A DNA stretch of 64,000 nucleotides, taken from positions 62,001 to 126,000 of the forward strand of contig NZ_JAGKIK010000007.1 of the NCBI RefSeq assembly GCF_017897595.1, read 5' to 3'. Positions 43,021 through 51,420 of the stretch are shown one piece after another. Position numbers and translations under genes: made by a program. The notes beneath the pieces were generated by a model that was given only the letters and a program-made list of their open reading frames with translations, was not told where the DNA came from and ran no database searches. The first letter of the stretch is position 1, and each line of letters starts with the position of its first letter. This stretch comes from Aquimarina sp. U1-2. GTDB taxonomy: Bacteria > Bacteroidota > Bacteroidia > Flavobacteriales > Flavobacteriaceae.

Positions 43021-44010
43021 ATGTACTTACTTATGACTTCAATTTGGAAAAGAAGAATTATAGAAGCCTTTTTATCACAAAAACTGAAAAGATCGAAACA
43101 AGTCTCCAATATCACCCCTTCACAATTTAAAAAAGAATATGCTCGATTTAAAATTTCAATAATCTCGTTGATTAAAGATATGGGGCTTATTACTATGGGT
43201 GTTATTGCTGCTGCGTTTGGACTTGAAAGTTTTTTACTGCCAAATATGTTTATCGACGGCGGAGTGACAGGGATTTCGTTACTGGTTTCAGAACTTACGG
43301 GCTTACCGCTTTCGTTGTTACTATTACTTATTAATATACCGTTTATTTTTTTAGGTTGGAAAGTTATTGGAAGACGATTTGCAATACGAGCTACCATAGC
43401 TATAACTGCCCTAGCACTTACTTTATTCTTTGTCGAATTTCCTGAAGTGACTCAGGACAAATTATTAGTATCGGTATTTGGAGGTTTTTTTCTAGGGGCC
43501 GGTATTGGCTTATCGGTACGTGGTGGCGGTGTATTAGATGGTACAGAAGTTCTGGCAATTTTTATGAGTAAAAAATTAGGAACAACAGTTGGTGATGCTA
43601 TCACTATTATTAATATCATCATTTTTTCTGCAGCTGCCTATCTTTTATCCATAGAAACCGCATTATACTCAATGTTAACTTATCTTGCTGCATCGCGAAC
43701 TCTGGATTTTGTTATTGAAGGAATAGAAGAATATACAGGAGTGACTATAATCTCAGAATACAACCAGGAGATAAGAACAATGATCACCGAAAAAATGAGA
43801 CGTGGTGTTACTATTTATCAAGGCAAACAAGGGTATGGGATTCAGAAAAACTTAGAAAATATCGATATTATCTATACGGTTATTACACGACTGGAAATTA
43901 GTAAACTCAATAACGAAATAGAAAAAATAGACCCCAAGGCTTTTGTGATCATGCACAGCATTAATGATACCAGAGGTGGTATGATTAAAAAAAGGCCTAC
44001 GGCGTATTAA
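43021..44010 (+). CDS. YitT family membrane protein
   Basis: 329 residues. A charged N-terminal 50 residues, then about five to six helices (about 52-225) with FIDGGVTGISLLVSELTG near 78 and GIGLSVRGGGVLDGTEVLA near 163, both YitT signatures, followed by a soluble C-terminal DUF2179-type domain (about 235-320, e.g. TIISEYNQEIRTMITEKMRRG). Inner-membrane; proposed as a transporter in other bacteria, substrate unknown. An ATG at 43033 is an alternative start. It lies 65 bp before the BatA-like gene on the same strand. Confidence 0.85.
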   Translation: MYLLMTSIWKRRIIEAFLSQKLKRSKQVSNITPSQFKKEYARFKISIISLIKDMGLITMGVIAAAFGLESFLLPNMFIDGGVTGISLLVSELTGLPLSLLLLLINIPFIFLGWKVIGRRFAIRATIAITALALTLFFVEFPEVTQDKLLVSVFGGFFLGAGIGLSVRGGGVLDGTEVLAIFMSKKLGTTVGDAITIINIIIFSAAAYLLSIETALYSMLTYLAASRTLDFVIEGIEEYTGVTIISEYNQEIRTMITEKMRRGVTIYQGKQGYGIQKNLENIDIIYTVITRLEISKLNNEIEKIDPKAFVIMHSINDTRGGMIKKRPTAY

Positions 44011-44049
44011 TTTTTTTTACCCTTGATCTCAAAACACTAAATCTTATAG

Positions 44050-44057
44050 TATATTTG
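44050..44057 (+). promoter_or_regulatory. -7 element of the BatA-domain gene
   Basis: TATATTTG, 18 bp before the ATG at 44075. The nearest upstream TTG (44023-44025) is 24 nt away, longer than usual. Confidence 0.4.
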
Positions 44058-44074
44058 AAAAACTTAAATTAGGA

Positions 44075-46000
44075 ATGCAATTTAAATCCCCAGAAATTTT
44101 ATATGCTCTTTTTGCGCTAATCATTCCTATTATAGTACATCTTTTTCAGCTGCGTCGATTTAAAAAGGTACGCTTTTCTAATGTTCAGTTCTTAAAAGCG
44201 GTTACCATACAGACCCGTAAGAGTTCACAAATCAAAAAATGGGTCACACTAATTACGCGTTTATTATTACTGGCTAGTAGTATTATTGCCTTTGCTCAAC
44301 CCTACTTCGCAGCAGGTGATGCTATGGGCAAACCTGTAGAGACTGTAATCTACCTTGATAATTCTTTCAGTATGCAAGCCAAAGGATCCAGGGGTCCACT
44401 TTTGAAACGCGCCGTACAGGAAATCTTAAGTAGTTTGAATGAAGAGCAACAATTTTCATTACTCACCAATACAGAAACCTTTGTAAACGTTTCAAAAAAA
44501 GATATTCAAAATGAGTTGCTTCAATTAGGCTACAGTGCCCATCAGTTGCCTTATCATGCAGCTTATTTAAAAGCTAAGAATTTGTTGAACTCTTCATCTT
44601 CAGAAACGATCAGGCGTATCGTTATGATCTCAGATTTTCAGCAAAAAGAAAAAAACTTTTCTCTACCCGTAGACCCAAGTACCAGAACTGATCTCGTACA
44701 CTTGCGACCGGTAACCAAACAAAATATTGCGATTGACAGCTTGTTCTTAGAGCGAAACGAAGATAATAGCCTACAACTTAAAGTGCTACTAAGTGCCACA
44801 GGTAAAAATGCAGATAATGTCTCTATCGGTCTATACAACGATCACCAATTACTTGGTAAAACCGCAGTTTCTATTCCAGAAAATAGTACTGCGGCAACAG
44901 CATTTCGTTTAGACGAGCGTACTCAAATCAATGGTAAAGTTATTATAGAGGATCCAACGATTACTTTTGACAATTCGAGGTATTTCACTATAAATGCACC
45001 AAAAAAAATTAAGGTAGTCGCTATTAATGAAGAAAATGATTCTTTTCTTAAGAATATTTTTACACCTGACGAGTTCGAACTCGAAAGCAACCCTATAAAC
45101 GCACTCAATTACAATACCATAAACGATGCTAATCTTCTTATTCTTAATGAAATACAACAAATTCCGGCTTCGCTAATTAACGCACTACGAGCTTTTATGG
45201 ATCAGGGAGGAACTGTTTGTGTAATCCCGTCTAGCAAGGGAAATCTCTCATCCTATCAACAGTTCATCACTAGTTTTTCTGGGCAAAAATTGAAGCAATT
45301 TAAAACTCAGGAGAAAAAAATAACCGGGATAACCTTTGATCATCCTTTGTATAAGGGTGTTTTTGATAAAAAAATCTCTAATTTTCAGTATCCAAAAGTT
45401 ACTAGTTTTTACACTACAGACGCTAGTAATGCCATATTGTCGTTTGAGGATAGTCAACCATTTTTATATAAAACAGGGAATTGCTATGTCTTTACAGCGG
45501 CCATGAACGCAAATAATTCTAATTTTAAGAATTCTCCTCTTGTAGTCCCTACTTTATATAACATGGGAAAACAAAGTTTACAACTCACGAATATTTCGTA
45601 CACTATCGGGCAACGCAGTTCGTATGATGTTACCGTTTCTCTGGGTGAAGATGGAGTTTTATCATTGGTGTCTGATCTCGAAACCAGTATACCGTTACAA
45701 CAAAGTTTTACCAATAAAGTAAAAATTACTACAGATAAAACCCCATCAAAGGCAGGAATTTATAGCGTTCAACGAGAAAATGAGATTATACAATATGTGA
45801 GTTATAATTATGCAAGCGCTGAAAGTGAAATGGAATATTATAATCTTACACCTCAAAAAGGATATGAAATAAGTGATTCTGTTTCAGAACTTTTTGAAAG
45901 CATAAAAGAAGAGACGAGCAGTCATGATCTTTGGAAATGGTTTATTATTTTTGCCTTATTATTTCTGTTACTTGAAATTCTTTTACTAAAATATCTATAA
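44075..46000 (+). CDS. BatA-domain membrane protein
   Basis: 641 residues. N-terminal double-transmembrane BatA module (MQFKSPEILYALFALIIPII then LFQLRRFKKVRFSNVQFLK, helix 2 near 57-77), followed by a VWA-like region starting ETVIYLDNSFSMQAKG near 88 in which the MIDAS DxSxS pattern reads DNSFS, a long extracytoplasmic domain and a C-terminal helix (WKWFIIFALLFLLLEILLLKYL region). BatA proteins are linked to oxidative-stress or envelope tolerance in Bacteroidota; no Bat operon is present. Stop and next ATG overlap (TAATG), coupling it to the dihydroorotase homologue. Confidence 0.85.
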   Translation: MQFKSPEILYALFALIIPIIVHLFQLRRFKKVRFSNVQFLKAVTIQTRKSSQIKKWVTLITRLLLLASSIIAFAQPYFAAGDAMGKPVETVIYLDNSFSMQAKGSRGPLLKRAVQEILSSLNEEQQFSLLTNTETFVNVSKKDIQNELLQLGYSAHQLPYHAAYLKAKNLLNSSSSETIRRIVMISDFQQKEKNFSLPVDPSTRTDLVHLRPVTKQNIAIDSLFLERNEDNSLQLKVLLSATGKNADNVSIGLYNDHQLLGKTAVSIPENSTAATAFRLDERTQINGKVIIEDPTITFDNSRYFTINAPKKIKVVAINEENDSFLKNIFTPDEFELESNPINALNYNTINDANLLILNEIQQIPASLINALRAFMDQGGTVCVIPSSKGNLSSYQQFITSFSGQKLKQFKTQEKKITGITFDHPLYKGVFDKKISNFQYPKVTSFYTTDASNAILSFEDSQPFLYKTGNCYVFTAAMNANNSNFKNSPLVVPTLYNMGKQSLQLTNISYTIGQRSSYDVTVSLGEDGVLSLVSDLETSIPLQQSFTNKVKITTDKTPSKAGIYSVQRENEIIQYVSYNYASAESEMEYYNLTPQKGYEISDSVSELFESIKEETSSHDLWKWFIIFALLFLLLEILLLKYL

Positions 46001-47253
46001 TGAACTTCTTACTAAAGGCGGCCACTGTAATCGACCCAACCTCTCCTTTTCACCAGCAAAAAGTAGATATTCTTATTAAAAACGGAACGATTGCAGCTAT
46101 TGATTCGACAATCAATACCCAAGATATCGTAGAAGAAGTTATATTAGATAATTTGCATGTATCACAGGGATGGTTCGACAGTAGCATTAGTTTTGGTGAA
46201 CCCGGTTATGAAGAACGAGAAACAATAGATCATGGCCTACAGGTTGCTGCTAAAAGTGGTTTTACCCATATTGCAGTACAACCCAATACACTTCCGGTAA
46301 TAGATACAGGCGCAGCTATTGGTTATCTTACTCACAAGACACAAAATCATGCAGTAACTTTACACCCAATTGGTGCCTTAACTACAAAATCAGCGGGTGT
46401 CGATATGGCCGAACTCTACGACATGCAGCAAGCCGGTGCTATAGGTTTTGGAGATTACCAAAAAGCCATTGAAAACCCGAATTTGTTGAAAATTGCTTTA
46501 TTGTACACTCAAAATTTTGATGGACTTGTGCTTTCTTTTCCACAAGAAAATAAGATTGCAGGAAACGGTGTAATGAATGAAGGAAAAGAAAGTACGTTAT
46601 TAGGGTTAAAAGGTATTCCGGCTCTCGCCGAAGAACTGCAAATTATTCGTGATCTGTCGTTACTAGAATACACAGGAGGTAAACTTCATATTCCTACAAT
46701 TTCTACCTCAAAATCTGTGACACTAATTAGAGAAGCAAAACAAAAAGGTTTACAGGTAAGCTGCAGTGTGACAGCACATCATTTAACACTATCTGATGAA
46801 GAACTACATTCTTTTGACTCTAATTACAAAGTGTTGCCCCCGCTTCGAACACAAAACGATATCGATGCCCTTATTAAAGGTGTTAAAGATGGCACCATAG
46901 ATATGATTACCAGTGATCATCAACCTATAGATATAGAGCACAAAAAAGTAGAATTTGATAGCGCATCATACGGAACAACAGGTTTAGAATCTGCATTTGG
47001 ATGCATAAACAGGATATTTAATACTGAAAAAGCTATCGAAATACTAACACGAGGAAAACAAATTTTTAATATACAGGAGTTCAGTATTGCCGAGGGTAAC
47101 CCAGCAAATTTATCCCTTTTTAATCCTGATACATCTTACACTTTCTCTAAAGAACATGTGATATCCACTTCTAAAAATAGTGCTTTTATCAATAAACCGA
47201 TGAAAGGTATTGTGTACGGTATCGTAGCCAACGGAAAAATGATAACAGCATAG
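46000..47253 (+). CDS. Dihydroorotase homologue lacking the HxH metal motif
   Basis: 417 residues, full length for type I dihydroorotase/amidohydrolase. Where active enzymes have DxHxHxRxPG this protein reads GWFDSSISFGEPGYEERETI (near 63), so both first-metal histidines are absent; a late SDHQPID near 305 and the VTAHHL block near 260 remain. Similar variants occur in other Flavobacteriaceae. It may be a non-catalytic partner, like pseudo-dihydroorotases that assemble with aspartate transcarbamoylase, or have changed chemistry. Coupled to the BatA gene; a DUF4870 gene and an esterase gene follow on the same strand. Confidence 0.85.
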   Translation: MNFLLKAATVIDPTSPFHQQKVDILIKNGTIAAIDSTINTQDIVEEVILDNLHVSQGWFDSSISFGEPGYEERETIDHGLQVAAKSGFTHIAVQPNTLPVIDTGAAIGYLTHKTQNHAVTLHPIGALTTKSAGVDMAELYDMQQAGAIGFGDYQKAIENPNLLKIALLYTQNFDGLVLSFPQENKIAGNGVMNEGKESTLLGLKGIPALAEELQIIRDLSLLEYTGGKLHIPTISTSKSVTLIREAKQKGLQVSCSVTAHHLTLSDEELHSFDSNYKVLPPLRTQNDIDALIKGVKDGTIDMITSDHQPIDIEHKKVEFDSASYGTTGLESAFGCINRIFNTEKAIEILTRGKQIFNIQEFSIAEGNPANLSLFNPDTSYTFSKEHVISTSKNSAFINKPMKGIVYGIVANGKMITA

Positions 47254-47320
47254 TTTTTTAATCGAACTTAAGACCAATAGTAAATAAATTAAAAAAAATC
47301 ATACAATCCACAGTAGAATT

Positions 47321-47650
47321 ATGCAATCAGATTATGCAAAACAAGGAAAAACCTCAGCAATAGTAGCTTACATTACTATTATAGGAACTATCATTGCGTT
47401 TTTTATGAATAATGATACCAAAAACCAATTCGCCAGCTTCCATATCAGACAAGCGTTGGGTATTCATATTTCTTTTTATGTTATCGGGGCCTTGGTGACT
47501 TTTTTCGACTCATGGCCTATATCATTGGCATTTTATATTTTTATTTTTATCTTATGGATATTCGGCCTACTTACTGCTCTTAAAGAAGAACAGAAGCCAG
47601 TACCCTTTCTTGGTCCATACTTTCAGCAGTGGTTTACTTTTATTTCGTAA
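47321..47650 (+). CDS. DUF4870-like membrane protein
   Basis: 109 residues with three hydrophobic helices (about 14-32, 45-66, 70-90). The segment SFHIRQALGIHISFYVIG after the first helix is the DUF4870 hallmark (F-H-x-x-Q-A). Inner membrane; function unknown. It lies 67 bp after the dihydroorotase homologue and 94 bp before the esterase gene, so one transcript is plausible. Confidence 0.78.
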   Translation: MQSDYAKQGKTSAIVAYITIIGTIIAFFMNNDTKNQFASFHIRQALGIHISFYVIGALVTFFDSWPISLAFYIFIFILWIFGLLTALKEEQKPVPFLGPYFQQWFTFIS

Positions 47651-47744
47651 AAACTCTATGCTGTGCCGAGCTGTTCGACACGATAGTCACATATATCTAC
47701 AATTAAAATAGAAAAACTAACTTCAGTACCCATAAAATACGATC

Positions 47745-48404
47745 ATGCAGACAAAAAACCTATCCCTACATCATATTATAAGACAACCTGTAATTGCCAA
47801 AGAAAATTCTCCTGTTCTTTTTATGTTTCATGGTTATGGAAGCGACGAGAATGATTTGTTCTCTTTTGCACCCGAGCTTCCGGAAGAACTATGTATTATC
47901 TCGGTAAGAGCTCCTTATCCCATGCAGCCTTCTGGTAATGCCTGGTATGCTATTCATTTTGATGCGCCTGGTGGTAAATTTAGTGACGATGAGCAGGCTA
48001 TTGTATCACGGGACAAAATCGCTAACTTTATTGACGAAGCAATTCAAGCATATACTCTCGATCCTGATAATGTAACTTTACTAGGATTTAGCCAGGGAAC
48101 TATTTTAAGTTATGCAGTTGCTTTATCTTATCCAAAAAAAGTAAAGAACGTTATTGCTTTGAGTGGATATATTAATACCGATATTATGAAAGAGAAGCAT
48201 GAAGATCAGGATTTTTCAACCCTACATATCTATTGCTCCCATGGTAACGTAGATCAGGTGATCCCGGTAGAATGGGCAAGACAAGCCCCAGTATATCTAT
48301 CAAAACTAGGAATAAAAACAGAGCTTCATGAATTTCCTGTTGGTCATGGTGTAGCACCACAAAACTTTTATCAATTTAAAGAGTGGTTACGTCTTAAAAT
48401 TTAA
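47745..48404 (+). CDS. Phospholipase/carboxylesterase family alpha/beta hydrolase
   Basis: 219 residues. Alpha/beta-hydrolase with an oxyanion HGYGSDENDLF near residue 30, nucleophile elbow LGFSQGTILSYA near 112 (Ser), Asp in GNVDQVIPVEW near 172 and His in FPVGHGVAP near 203. No signal peptide, so cytoplasmic. It cleaves carboxyl esters or lysophospholipids; natural substrate unknown. Last gene of the 43.0-48.4 kb plus-strand run; repeats of type D follow. Confidence 0.88.
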   Translation: MQTKNLSLHHIIRQPVIAKENSPVLFMFHGYGSDENDLFSFAPELPEELCIISVRAPYPMQPSGNAWYAIHFDAPGGKFSDDEQAIVSRDKIANFIDEAIQAYTLDPDNVTLLGFSQGTILSYAVALSYPKKVKNVIALSGYINTDIMKEKHEDQDFSTLHIYCSHGNVDQVIPVEWARQAPVYLSKLGIKTELHEFPVGHGVAPQNFYQFKEWLRLKI

Positions 48405-48408
48405 CTGA

Positions 48409-48676
48409 GAAGTCATCCTGAATTCATTTCAGGATCTCATTACCTTTATTTTCAGTACATCGAGATGAGAAGTTGAAACAAGCCTGTGCTGAACTCGTTT
48501 TAGTATTCAGCTTGACGCAAACCGTTTAGGTTAAATTATTGATATTCATATAATTTTAATTGAATATCCGTAATGAAGAATAAGATATGACCGTCAACCT
48601 GAACTTGTTTCAGGTTTTCACTATAAATCGTTGTTTATAAGCATGATGAGATTCCGAAATAAATTCGGAATGACGT
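48409..48676. repeat. Cluster of palindromic repeat D
   Basis: Three related inverted repeats: GTCATCCTGAATTCATTTCA (from 48411), GAGATGAGAAGTTGAAACAA with GCTGAACTCG (48461-48496) and CAACCTGAACTTGTTTCAGG (48595-48614), ending ATTCCGAAATAAATTCGGAA (48652-48670). The CTGAACnnGTTTCAG type hairpin is common between genes of marine Flavobacteriia. They fill the gap between convergent genes. Confidence 0.65.
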
Positions 48677-48729
48677 TAAAAAATTTCTTTATTACAAAAA
48701 TAGATGTCCAATAATTTTATTATACGGCA

Positions 48730-51117
48730 TCAAAAATTGATGTCTATCGTATGAGATTTTTCAGAATTCCAGATCAAACTGATATGTAACTGCTTATTGT
48801 TCTCGTTCCACGAAAAAGAATGATATTGACCAGCTAGCTTTGGCGCAGTTTCAATGTTATGGATTATCAATGTAATCTTACGGTCAATTGCTTTGTACTT
48901 TTTTCCTCTTTCTGCAGACAACGTAATAGATAGCTTTTTTGAAGACGCCTTACTTTTGAAATGCAACAATTCGTATTTTCCCTGTTCATAAGCATTTGGA
49001 GTGTTACCGTCATCATCATACACCATACCAGAGCTTTTTGCTACCGTATTATCGTGATAATAGTGCAATTGTAAAACTTTTGTATGGTAATCTTCTGTAG
49101 TTTGAACTGGAGCTACTGTAGGAATAAATGATCCGGCTTTAATGAAAACCGGAATATGATCTTTTACCACCGTTACCGTAGCAAAATTTCCTCCTTCATA
49201 TTTCTTTCCCGTAAAAAAATCATACCAGTTCGTGTTTTTTGGAAAAGGAACATCGATAGCAACTATTTTGGGATTTAGAATTGGAGAAACTAAAAAATTA
49301 TCTCCCCAATAATACGTATGCTTAACTTCGTATAGATCTTTGTTGTCTTGATCTTCAAAAAACAAGGGTCGCATTAATGGTAGCCCTAGTTGATTGTTTT
49401 GAAAGGCTAGCGTATAGGTATAAGGAAGTAAACTATATCGTAATTCTATACTTTTTCTGGCAAGTGCTTTTGTTTTTTGATCGTGAAAAACTGGCTCTGG
49501 AGCAATATGCTCTTGGGCATGTGGTCTAAAAATAGGTTGAAACACCCCATATTGCAACCATCGTATGTAGAGCTCGGGATCAAAAGTTTCTCCGCCGGCA
49601 AACCCGCCTAGATCAGAATGCATATATCCTAATCCCTGTATCCCCATCGATAATGCAATTTCTGGTTGGGATTGTAGCCCAGACCAACTTCTACTCACAT
49701 CGCCAGACCAGGGAATCATACCAAACCGCTGAGAACCTGAATAGCCGGCACGCATTAAAATAAAAGGTCTCTGATCGGGAAAATCCCTTTGATATCCTTC
49801 GAAAATTAACCTGGCCCAGTCATGCCCATAACTATTATGAACCTCATCTGCAGTACCTGTAGCATGGCGTAGTTTTGATGGATGTACTTCAGGTTCGCCC
49901 AAATCTCCCCACCACCCGGCAATGTTGTACTCCTGAGTATAGGTTTTATAAATATCCCAAAACCACGTTTCACCTTTTGGGTCGTAGATATCAATAAGGC
50001 CAGTATGACCAAAGTAAAAGTCATAGGTGTACGGATTGCCTACAGAATCCTTTGCAAGTACATTTTGAGCTACAGCATCACTCCATTTTTTTGAAGTAGT
50101 TAAAACAAAAGGTTCTGTTATTAGTACTGTTTTTATACCCTGATCCTTGAGGTCATTAATCATTCTTTTAGGTGTTGGGAAGGAATCTGCCAAAAACTCC
50201 AAATTTCCCATGTGACCTTGGATGTCTTCACCGAACCAATAAATATCAAGTACCACAGCATCAAGTGGGATACTATCCTGTTTGAACTTCTTTACTGTTT
50301 TTCTAACTTCTTGTTCTGAATGATAGCCAAACCGACTTGCAAAATTTCCGAATACCCATCGCGGAGGTAAAGGCTGCTTACCGGTGAGATCGGTATACTC
50401 GTTCATCAAATCTTTCCAGTTGTCTCCCGCTATGACCTGATAGGTTTTTCTACCACTAATCGTTTCGTACTGTAAAGTTTGATCTCCCTTACTATCGATA
50501 TCCAGGAATCCGATAGGTGCATTATCAAAATGAACGGCGTATATTTTTGAAGAGAGGATGAGCGGCATGCTGTAATTCATTAAATCGGCATGTGAAGAGT
50601 ATCCATAGTGGGCTTTATTGTATAACTGAAGCTTTTGCCCTCTCCTGTTCATACCCACTACCCTGGCTCCTGCTCCATAAATTACTTCATCTTTATCTAA
50701 TTTAAAATCTAAAATTTCTGTAGAATCCGTTTTAAAATACCCCTTGTTTTCAGAAATTAATGCTTTATTTTTATAAAAATAGTGTATTTGAAAAGGTTTT
50801 TTGGTGATACATACTACTATCCCTGCAGTAGCATAAGTTATTGTATGGCTATCTTCCTTAAGTTTTGCTTTTTTACTTTCAGAAGAAGTAACAGCATGAG
50901 ATTTTTGATCGTACGTTTCACCCTTCGGAATAAAGGAGGTTTCCATTATTCGATCAGAATACGCTTTAATGATATACTTCCCATTATCCTTATACACTTC
51001 TAAATAACCATCTTTACGGGTAAATCCCTGGTAAGAACCTTCATACTTCTTCTTGCAGGAAACACAGGTTATCGCCGCAAGTAGTACAAAAAACAGATGA
51101 AAAAACTTGATATGCAT
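48730..51117 (-). CDS. GH31 alpha-glucosidase-like lipoprotein
   Basis: 795 residues. Lipoprotein signal ends TCVSC (Cys about residue 21). An N-terminal beta-sandwich (about 60-240) is followed by the GH31 barrel: PLPPRWVFGNFASRFGYHSE near 249, DIYWFGEDIQGHMG near 292, nucleophile Asp in WWGDLGEPEVHP near 400, and general-acid Asp in IPWSGDVSRSW near 472, then C-terminal beta domains with NTPNAYEQGKYELL near 718. It hydrolyses alpha-glucosides or related alpha-glycosides at the envelope. It does not sit in a SusCD locus. Divergent from the T9SS cargo gene, which starts about 300 bp away. Confidence 0.9.
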   Translation of the reverse strand: MHIKFFHLFFVLLAAITCVSCKKKYEGSYQGFTRKDGYLEVYKDNGKYIIKAYSDRIMETSFIPKGETYDQKSHAVTSSESKKAKLKEDSHTITYATAGIVVCITKKPFQIHYFYKNKALISENKGYFKTDSTEILDFKLDKDEVIYGAGARVVGMNRRGQKLQLYNKAHYGYSSHADLMNYSMPLILSSKIYAVHFDNAPIGFLDIDSKGDQTLQYETISGRKTYQVIAGDNWKDLMNEYTDLTGKQPLPPRWVFGNFASRFGYHSEQEVRKTVKKFKQDSIPLDAVVLDIYWFGEDIQGHMGNLEFLADSFPTPKRMINDLKDQGIKTVLITEPFVLTTSKKWSDAVAQNVLAKDSVGNPYTYDFYFGHTGLIDIYDPKGETWFWDIYKTYTQEYNIAGWWGDLGEPEVHPSKLRHATGTADEVHNSYGHDWARLIFEGYQRDFPDQRPFILMRAGYSGSQRFGMIPWSGDVSRSWSGLQSQPEIALSMGIQGLGYMHSDLGGFAGGETFDPELYIRWLQYGVFQPIFRPHAQEHIAPEPVFHDQKTKALARKSIELRYSLLPYTYTLAFQNNQLGLPLMRPLFFEDQDNKDLYEVKHTYYWGDNFLVSPILNPKIVAIDVPFPKNTNWYDFFTGKKYEGGNFATVTVVKDHIPVFIKAGSFIPTVAPVQTTEDYHTKVLQLHYYHDNTVAKSSGMVYDDDGNTPNAYEQGKYELLHFKSKASSKKLSITLSAERGKKYKAIDRKITLIIHNIETAPKLAGQYHSFSWNENNKQLHISLIWNSEKSHTIDINF

Positions 51118-51420
51118 AAGTAAATAACGGTTTGTTGATGATCAAAAGAAACCAAATATAAGGGAATACTCACAAAAGGTATCAAGAACCTGAGTCGATT
51201 GCTTGAAAATGTTAAACGCTCTACTCTAAGAACATAGTATACCTTAAGCGATTTTAATAGAATTATACTATTCAAATCGGCTAAAAATTATAATTACAAA
51301 AATTAATACAGATAACCTTTATCTAAACATTTGTTTAAAAAAGATAAACAATTCGGTAATATGATCCTCGTACTTTTGAGATGTCTTTAACCAAATTAAT
51401 CCTAAACAAATTACACAATA
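51118..51420. other. Divergent intergenic region with palindrome and -7 element
   Basis: Holds TAAACATTTGTTTA at 51324-51337 (perfect 14 bp palindrome sharing its core with the icd palindrome), flanked by TTTATCT and AGATAAA as wider imperfect arms, and TACTTTTG at 51371-51378, a -7 match for the plus-strand gene. The palindrome lies at about the position of a repressor or activator site. Confidence 0.5.
51371..51378 (+). promoter_or_regulatory. -7 element of the T9SS cargo gene
   Basis: TACTTTTG matches TAnnTTTG; about 43 nt before the ATG at 51421. No TTG at standard spacing; the TAAACA-TT-TGTTTA palindrome lies 34 bp upstream. Confidence 0.5.

Noticed and set aside
48409..48676. CRISPR array
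   Set aside because: The repeats are inverted, of unequal sequence and spacing, and no cas gene is present; they are REP-type palindromes.
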